Of a DNA stretch of 64,000 nucleotides, positions 38,180 to 47,036 are shown piece after piece. A model generated the notes under the pieces. The model saw only the letters and a list, made by a program, of their open reading frames with translations. It had not been told where the DNA came from and did not search any database. Position 1 is the first letter of the stretch. Each line of letters begins with the position of its first letter. Source of the stretch: Diaporthe sp. PMI_573 (lineage: Eukaryota > Ascomycota > Sordariomycetes > Diaporthales > Diaporthaceae); assembly GCA_021399435.1 (NCBI GenBank), contig JAJTUP010000039.1, positions 434,001 to 498,000 of the forward strand. The letters are read 5' to 3'. The position numbers and the translations under genes were made by a program.

Positions 38180-38417
38180 AGTGGAAACGAGGGCATCGTG
38201 ATTGCCCAAATAGACAAGGCGTTCTGTTTTTCCTAGGCTGATGCAGTTAATGTTCCCACCAGTCTCGAGCAGGCTGCGTGACCGCCGCCGGATCCACGCT
38301 GCCGATCATAACCCTTATTTTACCTTTCCCCATTAACAAGCCTGAGGCTCATCGTGTCGAAGAGATGCCATTTGTCTCTGACGTGATGTTTCACGAAGAA
38401 GCAAGGCGAGGATCTTC

Positions 38418-39325
38418 TTGTGTTTGAACACCACACTTCGACGCCGTCTCGCTGGCGACCTCAGCCATCACCAAGCCGCTGAGCCTCAAAGGCTTCTTTC
38501 TGACTATCAGGAGGACCAATTGGCTCAGTTTGTCATTAACCAGATTGACGACGACAAGAATATGTTGTCGTTGAGGAAAGATCTCCACCATCTCTTTGAC
38601 AACAGATATTTCATCATAGTTCCAAAGCGCCAGGGGTCCAAATTGTCTGTACAGCACGTCGTTCATATCCTTAAGGCATCTAATGGCAACAACAACCATC
38701 TTCACAACTGCTGGCACAACCGACTATTGCAGCCACCCTGTGATCTTCCCGGGCTTGGGGTTGAGTTCCTCTTCGCACGTTTTACATAGGCGATTCTATG
38801 CAACAAGAGCTTTCCATTTCTCAAAGCGACCCAGTTTACCTACACAATCTCTGTCTTGGAGCAACCACAGGCAAGTACAAGATTGAGCATACTAAGAGCA
38901 AGATGGTAAAGCCTATCCTCTTTGCATCAGTATCACGCACTAGGAGTGTAAGTCCATAAAAGAGGAAGCTGAGCAAAGTAACAAATAGTAATCTAGGTAC
39001 TGAGGACGACATCGACGATAACGGTAATAACGGCAATGACGATGGCCGTGACGACAAATGTTGTGGTCGCACTCAATGGCAAGCAGTCTCCTACAATACA
39101 TACAGTGCTCCTAATATACTTTTACCCTACTCACGCCTATCCTTAGCCGAATCAAGCGATAACCTCAAGAAGCAGGCGCGCGCTGGGTCAATAGGCCGCC
39201 GCGTAAATTACTTGCCCCCCGCCGATGTTATTCCTGCCATTACCGTTGAGGGAGGCCGCGAATGTATTAGCAAGCACGAGACCTCGGGCGTTATGCCATC
39301 CAACAAGAGGCTGCGGATAGCCTGA
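38418..39325 (+). pseudogene. HNH-nuclease-domain protein, disrupted
   Basis: The first open segment (38418-38789) carries LSLRKDLHHLFDNRYFIIVP, the characteristic second half of the fungal HNH endonuclease domain (NGLxLRxDLHxLFDxxxFxIVPK). The conserved downstream VEFLFARFT is followed by TAG and then AILCNKSFPFLKATQFTY in the same frame. A Trp (TGG) is usual at that position, so the stop looks like a single G-to-A change. A further coding-like piece ending SNKRLRIA-stop (39148-39325) fits the basic C-terminus. The N-terminal half with the first HNH His and the Asn could not be found, so the gene is truncated or badly decayed upstream. These proteins are lineage-specific and abundant in Sordariomycetes; their role is unknown. 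Confidence 0.6.
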
Positions 39326-39559
39326 GTTATTGACGTCCTTGTATTAAATGGGCTTTGTTTAGTACGTATAGTGATATTGCGTTAACGATGGGTTGGGTTG
39401 AATGTCTATTGCATTCTGATGATAACTAGCTATCTGCTTCCTGAGTCAGGACATCCCTCGAGCAAAAACTCCAAATAATCAACTAAACCGTGTTTCTGTG
39501 CGTAGAATAAGATATTGTGCTTGCCCAGTACTGTACAGTAGAAGGCGAATTGAATGTCG

Positions 39560-40345
39560 CTTAATTTTTAGTTAACTTTTTTAAGCGGGGTTTATTTTCG
39601 GACACATGTGGCTTTGCACCTCTGCTACGTTGTACTCCCAAAGTACCCTTACTAAATTGTTATAACAGAGAAGTGTCACGGCGCAGGACCGCGATAGGCT
39701 AACTTATAGGCCAGGCAAATGGGAGAGGCCGGGCGGTGTAAGGAGGCAGGAACAGAGTCACGCGACTGGATCACCGGGAACGGATGATGGCCCAAGAGAT
39801 CCAGTATCGGCCAGATCGAGGAGCGATTTGAGAGATCCCCTAACTCCGTAAGTGTATATAGACGGACCTCGAGGCCTGGCCTCGAGGGCCCTGGGGATTG
39901 ACTTCCCCAGTAGTCAATCTAAGTTCTTTCCCACCCTACGCTTGTTATCCTTGGTATTGCTCCGTGCCTAGCACTACACCTCTCTGATAACATAAACCCA
40001 CGTGACCTACGACAGAGGGACCGTAACAAGAAGCAGCAGGGATTGAAACCATCGTCGCACCCAGATTTGGTTCAGCCGTGCTACCTACGATAGCAACTGA
40101 ATCATTCAGCCCTACCAGGGTCCGCATTTGGTAGCGAATGGTGTTGCTAAGCCAGCATTAAATAACCGGCCAACGCCCCAGTCGAATACATCTTTGCCCT
40201 CATATTTTTGGATCAAGGCGTTTGGAGAAGCTGTGGTTTGCCTAGGTCATACAGTAATAGACGAACTGGTGTCGCAGAGTCTGATAGTTAATTGTTTTAA
40301 GCGGGGTCTACTTGGCACTCGTGGCTTTGTACCCTGCCCGCTTCC
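39560..40345. repeat. Diverged direct repeat on both sides of the solo LTR
   Basis: Sequence around 39570-39625 (TTAGTTAACTTTTTTAAGCGG, GGGGTTTATTTTCGGACACATGTGG, CTTTGCACC) is similar to 40285-40332 (TAGTTAATTGTTTTAAGCGG, GGGTCTACTTGGCACTCGTGG, CTTTGTACC), and weaker similarity continues upstream in both. The copies are diverged and appear older than the LTR insertion between them. On the - strand the first copy has an open stretch reading NILFYAQKHGLVDYLEFLLE, of possible ankyrin-like character. Confidence 0.5.
39674..40028 (+). mobile_element. Solo LTR with 5-bp target-site duplication
   Basis: The 355-bp segment begins TGTCACGG and ends CCGTAACA, giving TG..CA termini and a 7/8 terminal inverted repeat. 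It is flanked on both sides by AGAAG (39669-39673 and 40029-40033), a perfect 5-bp duplication. Inside are a TATA-like GTATATAGACGG near 39853 and a small hairpin GATTGAC..GTCAATC near 39896-39919, placed as in an LTR promoter/R region. No primer-binding site, gag or pol follows, so this is the product of recombination between two LTRs of a retrotransposon (a 5-bp duplication fits Ty3/gypsy or Ty1/copia). The intact duplication implies a comparatively late insertion. Confidence 0.85.
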
Positions 40346-40445
40346 ACGAATTCTTCGTCGATGCTATCCCGAAGTATCACCATGTTTGTGGCGATTGTTC
40401 TGACATCTTAACCTGCATCTAGCACATTCTAGTCGAGAGGTTTTG

Positions 40446-43400
40446 CTAACCAAACTCATCATACAACGCTGCACTCTGAGAGCCCCAAGTGGCCATAGAG
40501 GCTGCCTCAGATATACTCAATGCTCCACTCACAAGGCTAACGTTCACCTCTGTCTCATTACGAGCCATTTCTTTCTTTGCGGTAGAAACGCTCCGCAAAG
40601 TTTGATACATTTCCATGTCTTTTTTGTCCCTCAAAGCGCCACAGACTCGTATGAGTCCGTCCAAGACCAAACTCCCCGACTCCAACTGCCCTTTCGTAGA
40701 TTGATGAATACTCCAAGCACATTCGAATTGCAATCTTGCCATCGCGAGCTGGCCGTGCATTTCATAGCTCTCTCCAAGGCAGCGATGTGCAGTCTCCGCG
40801 TCGCGAGAGACCAAGCCGTGATGCAGCTTGGCTAGGCGAAGAAACTCCGCATCGTACTTGATTGACTCGGCCCGTCGCTGGTTAAAGTAGAAGCAAGCGA
40901 GGTCCTGCACGCGCGAGATACACTCGATAGCGTCCCGGCCGTGGCGTCGGACCTGCCAGTCGTGCAGCTTCAGGTACAGCATCTCGGCCTCGCCTTTCAG
41001 GCCGGACTCTGAGTACACAAACGCTAGGTTGCACAGCACCTTCTGCGCACTTGGGATGTCGTAGACCCTGGCTTCTGCTTCCTCCTTGATCGTCTCGAGG
41101 TGGACCCGACGCCTATGCAAATCGCGCACCTGCCATTGTAGGCAGCGGTCGATGTTATCAAAGGCGATCCAAGCAGGGCAGTAGAAGACGCAGAGGCCGG
41201 CAGCACGGGCTGTAGCCAGTGCGCTCTGACCGAGCTTGATACGTTCCTCCTGGTCTACGTGCTGGCAAGCCTGTAGGATCTGTACGGTGACAATCCAGTA
41301 AGGGTTTTGTAAGCGGCGAAAGCCTTCCTGTGCCTCGAGCAGGATCTTGTTCGCTTCGGAGCTCCGCGACAGATTGGCTAGCATGGAGGCTTTCTCGTAC
41401 AGAAGTGCGTAATATGACACATGTAGTTCGGGGTTTGACTCGAGTGCGTGCATAATCGAGTCCTCGATGAGGGCCAAAGCCTCTCTTGGCTTGCCTCCCA
41501 CGCTGAGTAGCCTCGCGATATCACCTGTCGGATGATATACCTGGGCATAGCGCAGCGAGTCCATGTCGCACTCCCAGAGTTCAGCTGCCAACTCCAGGTC
41601 CATCTTGTTCGACTGATCGTACCAGAAAGGTCGGAGCAGGTGACCGCGCCCAAGTAGTCGCGGGCAGAGAACGTTCGCGTGGACAACGAGCCTCTGCTGG
41701 CTCTCTGCCCAGTAAAGCGGCTCATACGTGACGGGGCAGGCCCACGCGATGGCCGCAGCGGCGACATTGAGCAGTTCCGCCTCTGTTTCATGTGCTTCGT
41801 ATGTGCACAGCCAGTCGAATACGACCCTGTGCATGGAATATACACCGCTACTATTCGTTTTGTCAATTAGCGACAAGTCCAGCAGGATCTTGACAATGGT
41901 GTAGAAGTCTAGTTTAGACTCGAAAATTTTTGAGACCCAAGCTGGGGGATTGTTGACCAGCTTTCCAAGCCTCAGAAGTTCGTAGTCGAGATCTTTAGGA
42001 TCAAAATATGCGAACAGATGGAGCAATCGGTACGCACACCTATGCGGTCCTGTCTCGGGTTCGTCGATCATGCGCTGTTTTAGGATGTTGACGGACGTGA
42101 TCCACGTTGTGCGTATGCTTGCGCGCTCTGGATCATTGGGCATAGCCTCTGGTAATAGCATATCGATGACCTTTCGCTTTGAGGATTTGTATAACTCAAG
42201 GTACTCTTCAGCCTCTATCCCTAGTGACTTCATGAGCTTCCCAGCCTGGGAGATGGCTAGAGGCAAGCCACCGAGATCCTCGACGAGATTGAGTCTTGCT
42301 GCGGTTTTAGTGTCTGCTCTATTGCCGGAGTAGGCTGTGGCCTTCGCTGCACTCTCCATCGTCGATGTCCCGGTGAGAAGTTCAATGGATTGCACTGCAT
42401 CCAGTTCCCCAAGCCGCTTCACCATCGCTGCCACGGGAAGGCATGCCAGTCGGGACGTAACGATGATGGAGCCACAGTCCTTGGCTGGAAAGAAGGTGTC
42501 CAAAACGAAGCCTCCAAGGTCGGTCGACTCAAGGTCTACATTATCGTAGATTAACAACCACCTGTCGTTTCCTTCCAGCGAAAACCACTCCAAGGCTTTG
42601 GCTGTAATTTCGTCCGACGTCGAGTTTTCAATGTTGTCTGTTTTGGATTGCCATTTTGCACCACCGATATCGTTGATGGCGACTCGCTGAAAGACCCTAA
42701 TGAAACTCTGGAGCAAAGCATCCCTGCTCGAGCCGTCGACAAAGAAAATGGACGAGAAGGTTGTCTGGTGGCGCCGGGCAAACTCAACAGCAAGTTGTGT
42801 CTTGCCCATTCCGCCGAGGCCGCATACGACGAAGACCTTTCGGCGCGGTTGTTTCGGGTTTGGAAGCAGGCACAGCTCCATGTCAGCGATATATTCGTGA
42901 CGACCCACAAAGCGGTTGACCAGTGGTACCTTCTCAAGGTAGAACCCGTGGTTGAAGCCATCCTTCCAGATCGAGCGTTTGTGCTGTCCGCGAATGGGTA
43001 GAGTCGTGGTATGAGCAACGATAGCATCGCCGCGGCTCACAGCGTCGTCAATCTCTTTTCTAAGCCGACGCACTGCGTGTGCCTTCCCCTCGCCATATAT
43101 AAGTGGCATGAAAATCCCGAAGATGCCTAGGAGACAGTATGCCCAGTCCTCCTCGTGCGTGGTCTGCCGTGTCTCAGCCCATCTAAAACGTTCCTCGACG
43201 TCGAGCTGAGCAAGGGCGCTTCCACGAAGTGCTGCGACAGCAATCCCAGTGATTTCGTAGATCTGTTTCTCGAGAGAGCTCTTATCGCCAAGCCGCCGGC
43301 CCTCCTTTGTGAAAAATTCGACCGATGCCGGTGCTAGGAGCTCTTGGAGCGTCCAGCCCCGAGTAAACCACTTGCTCGCCCGAAAGGCCGGCTCCCATGC

Positions 43401-43757
43401 GAGCTCAGACTGGCCATCTTCTTCGACATCTGACAAGTATACGTAGCATCGAGTCGCATTTTGGTACCAGCGAAACATGGAATTGATTGCTGTGGATAGC
43501 TCGTTATTGTTCGACTTGTCGATGCAGCAAGTGTCCACCCAGAAGTATCGGAGGCCATCTCGTCTCGCTTGTGCCTCGCAGAACCGAATCTTCTCGTAGC
43601 CTTTCTTGTCCTTCCCATTGCCATGGACCAAATCTTTGAAGGTGACCTCATCGGTATCCGGGCCCCACGTGTGCGACAGTATAGCGTACATGGGTATATC
43701 GCGAACCAGGTCAGTCGTCAGGCCGAACCCACCGTCGATGTATTCGAGGAGCCGCAT
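40446..43757 (-). CDS. NLR-type protein: HET, NB-ARC, TPR-like repeats
   Basis: A single uninterrupted frame of 1,103 aa opens with MRLLEY, the usual HET-protein start. The HET domain (about 24-225) has YAILSHTWGPDTDEVTF, YFWVDTCCID, FTRGWTLQELLAP and WAYCLLGIFGIFMPLIYGEG. The NB-ARC NTPase (about 282-530) has the P-loop GLGGMGKT (313-320), Walker B LLIYDNVD (401-408), IIVTSR (431-436, sensor-like) and GLPLAI (497-502); a winged-helix-like LLHLFAYFDPKDL follows. The C-terminal 350-400 residues are helical with degenerate TPR character (for example ALALIEDSIMHAL, AEMLYLKLHDW, AMARLQFECAWSIHQ). Fungal proteins of this plan are NOD-like receptors in which ligand binding to the repeats drives NTPase-dependent oligomerisation and HET-mediated cell death. 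All NTPase motifs are intact, although the gene lies among decayed elements. The ligand and any incompatibility role are unknown. Confidence 0.9.
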   Translation of the reverse strand: MRLLEYIDGGFGLTTDLVRDIPMYAILSHTWGPDTDEVTFKDLVHGNGKDKKGYEKIRFCEAQARRDGLRYFWVDTCCIDKSNNNELSTAINSMFRWYQNATRCYVYLSDVEEDGQSELAWEPAFRASKWFTRGWTLQELLAPASVEFFTKEGRRLGDKSSLEKQIYEITGIAVAALRGSALAQLDVEERFRWAETRQTTHEEDWAYCLLGIFGIFMPLIYGEGKAHAVRRLRKEIDDAVSRGDAIVAHTTTLPIRGQHKRSIWKDGFNHGFYLEKVPLVNRFVGRHEYIADMELCLLPNPKQPRRKVFVVCGLGGMGKTQLAVEFARRHQTTFSSIFFVDGSSRDALLQSFIRVFQRVAINDIGGAKWQSKTDNIENSTSDEITAKALEWFSLEGNDRWLLIYDNVDLESTDLGGFVLDTFFPAKDCGSIIVTSRLACLPVAAMVKRLGELDAVQSIELLTGTSTMESAAKATAYSGNRADTKTAARLNLVEDLGGLPLAISQAGKLMKSLGIEAEEYLELYKSSKRKVIDMLLPEAMPNDPERASIRTTWITSVNILKQRMIDEPETGPHRCAYRLLHLFAYFDPKDLDYELLRLGKLVNNPPAWVSKIFESKLDFYTIVKILLDLSLIDKTNSSGVYSMHRVVFDWLCTYEAHETEAELLNVAAAAIAWACPVTYEPLYWAESQQRLVVHANVLCPRLLGRGHLLRPFWYDQSNKMDLELAAELWECDMDSLRYAQVYHPTGDIARLLSVGGKPREALALIEDSIMHALESNPELHVSYYALLYEKASMLANLSRSSEANKILLEAQEGFRRLQNPYWIVTVQILQACQHVDQEERIKLGQSALATARAAGLCVFYCPAWIAFDNIDRCLQWQVRDLHRRRVHLETIKEEAEARVYDIPSAQKVLCNLAFVYSESGLKGEAEMLYLKLHDWQVRRHGRDAIECISRVQDLACFYFNQRRAESIKYDAEFLRLAKLHHGLVSRDAETAHRCLGESYEMHGQLAMARLQFECAWSIHQSTKGQLESGSLVLDGLIRVCGALRDKKDMEMYQTLRSVSTAKKEMARNETEVNVSLVSGALSISEAASMATWGSQSAALYDEFG

Positions 43758-44218
43758 GGTTCAAGGCGGGGTTCGTCATCGGATGGCGGTGGGGATCGAG
43801 ATCGACGGTCGCTATCCGAGGTCGACGTCGATATCGGCGAAGGCGCTGAAGAAATATGCCCCTGACAGGCATACAGAGAGAATCATTGTGCCAGATGGGA
43901 AGCTGTAGGCCGAATGGAAAGGCTCACAGCGCTGCCCAAAATGTGGCCGCCGGCGACGTAAGGTGGCGGTGGCAGTGCTCATGTGGTCAGGTGGTAATCT
44001 TGGCATTTCGGAGTCCAAAGCCATACAAGCCACACGCCAACCCGGCAGCCCTTAAAAATGCTAACTGAAAAAATCAGCGACATTTAATTCGCCTTCCTAG
44101 GCCAGAAGGTAACTTAAAGGGCAGGCCAATAGGGAGAGGCGCTAGCAGGCCTATGCCCTAGCTAGGCCCAAACAGGATGGCCGCCAAACCTGTAGGGTAC
44201 AGCACTGTATCCGCGTTT
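43758..44218. other. Upstream region of the NLR-type gene
   Basis: A short piece near 43927-43965 (+) reads QRCPKCGRRRRK, a zinc-ribbon-like fragment without a surrounding frame. GGCAGGCCAATAGGGAGAGGCG near 44122 weakly resembles GGCCAGGCAAATGGGAGAGGCC inside the solo LTR. The promoter of the NLR-type gene should be here. Confidence 0.4.
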
Positions 44219-44560
44219 ACTATAATATTTATATTTTTTTTAATAAATAATTTATTAATTTTAGTAGATTAGAAAAATAAATAAAAAATAAAAAAAATAA
44301 AAAAATATTACTAAAATTAACTATTATTATATTTATATTTTTTTTTAGTAAATAGTTAATAATTTTAAAAAATTAAAGAAACTAAAAGAAAAAAAAAGAT
44401 AAAAAAAAAAAAAGCTATTACTACTATTTTTATATTTTTTTTAATAAATAATTAGTAATATTAGCTAAACAAATTTAACTTTTTATAAAAGTTAAAATTA
44501 TATACTACCTTTTTTTAATAAAAAAAATATAAAGTCTAAAAAAATAATAAGGCTAAAGAT
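44219..44560. repeat. AT-rich tandem repeat, about 100-bp unit, three copies
   Basis: Nearly pure A/T. A motif TTTATATTTTTTTT(A)ATAAATAATT followed by TAATTTTAG or AATATTAG-like sequence appears at about 44228, 44331 and 44429, giving a period near 100 bp. The copies are diverged mainly by A/T interchanges. Probably a RIP-mutated repeat at the inner edge of the right arm. Confidence 0.6.
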
Positions 44561-44637
44561 TTTTCTGAAGGTTAGTGCCTTCAGCAGTGTGTATTCGGCA
44601 GGGTCGCAGCAGGGTGTCTGGAGACAAGTTGGGACGA

Positions 44638-45071
44638 TTGAGAGTGGTTTGGACAACTTTGTATTGAATTTGAGTGGGCTTCTGTCAGCCCTCCTCACAG
44701 TCCTTCCGACATCATCTCACCCGCGGGCACGCGTGGGTTGGCTCTGGTGCGCAGATAGGGAGGCCGGAAAATTCGGCCCCCAGACCCACTATCTTTAGCT
44801 TTAAACAGCTAGCCAACCCTAACCCTGACAGTAACCAAACTAAATACAGATAAACTTCAGAAATCAGGCTATCTAATGAACTAGGTTACATGCTTTTTGG
44901 GTAAGAAATAAGGGTAATGCAGAGGTACGAAGTTAGGGTCTTAAAACAGCCTAAAAAATCGACTTACGGCCACCAAACTCATCTTTCGGCGTGCACGCCA
45001 CTAGCACTAAGTCTAGGGTAACTCCTTACGTGCAGTGCCCACGCCTACTAATAAGCGTTTCCGTTTAACAG
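44638..45071 (-). repeat. Right inverted arm, 434 bp
   Basis: The mirror of the left arm with a single mismatch and the same outer end (CCGTTTAACAG in + orientation). Inward similarity fades through 44563-44637. The + strand carries a 69-codon open frame sharing its last 52 residues with the frame in the left arm. Confidence 0.9.
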
Positions 45072-45938
45072 TCTTTGTATATATAAATAGGCGAGCAAAA
45101 GCTGTACTGTCTAGATATAGGTTTGATTCTTGCTACGGAAGGAAGAAAGGAAGCCATTGCTATTGTGGGCGCCGAAGTACTTGGTGTAGTAGCCAGCCCT
45201 TCTGCTGACTAACCCAGACCGGCCCTTCTGATTGGCTACAGCCGGGCCGGGCGTGTGGTCCCTTTGACGGCCCTCAAACCCACAGTAACAAAGGCTGGTA
45301 AGACATTCCAGGCCGAGAACTATGTTTTTCCTGGCGGGCTTCTTTCAATACACACTGAAAAGTGTAAGGGCTTCTAGAGATAATTTGAGGCAACGATAAA
45401 TGAATTACGACTGTTTGTTTGGTTGGAAATGACAATGCTATAGTTATCGGGCTCCCCGGTCGGGAATACCTTGTGCAAACACGCGACAATTGCGACAAGT
45501 TGTCACTGCTCAGGCGAGCTCCAACTAAGTTTGGATAATCTGTTGGCATGAGGATATTGTTGGATTGTATGATTGACGAGCAAAATATTCCAGTCTTATC
45601 TTGCTCAGTGGAAATGCGAAGGGACTCAAGGTGACGCTTGTCATAGGCATGTTTAGGTACATAAACGAGACTGCCTAGGTATGGACTCCGTCAGTTGGAG
45701 GTGGACAACACATAAGTCAACTCTGGTGGCTCAGACGAGCTGATTCTGTCGTCGGATGTGAAGCCTCGTGTATATACTACGTCGTCTCAACCCCTGGAGT
45801 TCTTTGACTATAGGCAACGGGCCTGCGCCATTTGCTTTCCCATGGATCAACGTCATCGCCAACCGCCATAGCCCGTGATGCCATTGCATCTCGCCACAAC
45901 CTGTGCTACTAGTAAAGCTGTTGTTGCTGTGATCATGC
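45072..45938. other. Intergenic right flank of the island
   Basis: A TATA-rich TATATATAAATAG lies directly outside the arm. Otherwise nothing was recognised before the DUF1275 gene. Confidence 0.5.
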
Positions 45939-47036
45939 TTATACAACCCCTTCCTTAAGGCTCTCTCCCTTCCAACCAATCCATCCAATGCTGATGACAA
46001 ACTTGATCGCAAAGACAAACCACAAGACAGGCTGGACCTGGTTGGTGGCCTTCAGCATCCAACCTCCGATGATACTCCCAACCAGCGTCAACACGAATCC
46101 GGCGATCCTGTTATTCCTCTTGCGATTCCCAGTGAACATGGGTCTTGCCAGGAGCTTCGGGTCAGACATGAGGTCGCAAAGGAGGCTGGTGATGACGACA
46201 GTGGGAACTGCAGTATTGAGAGTCAGCTATCAAAGAACCAAGAGAACAACTTATGTGATAACAGATAGGACCTGGTCACAGTACGATCAGAGTTTGTTTC
46301 GAACTCTGATCGTACTGTGAAAAAGACGTTTGAGGCGCAGGCTGGAGGTAAGGGAATTTGATTTAATAAAATCAAGATTGTATCCACAAACGACTTACCC
46401 TCGTTAACACCCAGGACGCGGCTGGCGACGATCTGGCCCGCGGCCTGAAAGCTGAGCAGGGCGATGGGTGCCATCTCGCGCCAGTCGGTGTGCTCGCCCT
46501 CCTCCTGGCGCTGGTTGACAGCCCCAGCCTCGGCCAGCGCCGCGGCGATGCACACGCAGGCGGCCTGGGTGAGGAAGCCCAGGGTCAGCACGCCGCGCTG
46601 CGTGGGCCGCGGCGCCAGGTGCCTGTGCAGCCGGCTGAAGAAGACGGCGCCGATGGCGAAGCAGCCTATCGAGCACAGGGAGCGGGCCCAGTCGTAGTGC
46701 TTGATGTTCTGGTTGGACGCGCCGAGGGCTAGAAAGATTGTGTTGCCTGTCTGCATAGAGACGAAGGTGCCATACGCTACGGAAGGGGGGTTTGTTCGTC
46801 AGAAATATTCTGCTATGTCAATTGCTTCCTGGAGCCCTCTCACCTTGGAACATGGTCGTGTCCAGCAGGCCCGTGACGAAACAGCATGCCAGCAGAGGGA
46901 TATTGGCGAGGCTGAGGTCGATAATTTCGTCCCATCGCCGCCTCAGAGACTGGGAAAAGCCCCGATCAGCCTTTGATTCCGATTTCCCATTCTCACTCGC
47001 CTCATGTGGTTGAATGTTGTTGACCATTTTGCTCAT
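45939..47036 (-). CDS. DUF1275 (YoaK-like) membrane protein
   Basis: Three exons are inferred, 47036-46844, 46776-46399 and 46207-45939, giving 279 aa in frame. The start is the ATG of MSKMVNN at 47036; a second ATG lies three codons on. The family is shown by IPLLACCFVTGLLDTTMFQ in exon 1, AYGTFVSMQTGNTIFLALG across the first junction (the QTGN motif is diagnostic), PIALLSFQAAGQIVASRVLG, and PTVVITSLLCDLMSDPKLL at the second junction. Two or three further membrane segments follow (FVLTLVGSIIGGWML, LWFVFAIKFVISIGW). DUF1275 proteins have about six membrane helices, occur in bacteria and fungi, and have no established substrate. The second intron is long for this locus (191 bp) and contains a perfect 19-bp inverted repeat. 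Confidence 0.85.
46276..46320. repeat. Perfect 19-bp inverted repeat with 7-nt loop inside an intron
   Basis: TCACAGTACGATCAGAGTT (46276-46294), a loop TGTTTCG, then the exact reverse complement (46302-46320). It lies in intron 2 of the DUF1275 gene, between the donor at 46398 and the acceptor at 46208. The transcript would form a stable hairpin between splice sites. Confidence 0.9.

Larger units (their letters stand above)
39326..40445. other. Stretch between HNH pseudogene and NLR-type gene
   Basis: It contains the solo LTR and the diverged direct repeat described separately. Apart from these, no gene is seen. Confidence 0.5.
33013..45071. mobile_element. 12-kb accessory island bounded by near-identical inverted arms
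   Basis: The island is defined by two 434-bp arms in inverted orientation (33013-33446 and 44638-45071), both starting CTGTTAAACGGAAACGC at the outer edge. Inside lie AT-rich decayed DNA, a gag fragment, two disrupted accessory genes, a tRNA-like sequence, a solo LTR and one intact NLR-type gene. No transposase, tyrosine recombinase (Starship captain) or helicase was recognised, and the flanks show no clear target-site duplication (GTGTTT on the left, TCTTTG on the right). It may therefore be one large element that lost or never had its own enzyme, or two separate insertions of one short repeat in opposite orientation. The first reading is an inference. Confidence 0.5.

Noticed and set aside
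33013..45071. Island as a Starship element
   Set aside because: No captain-type tyrosine recombinase was recognisable at either end, and Starships lack long near-identical terminal inverted repeats; this would need a profile search for the DUF3435 domain to exclude fully.
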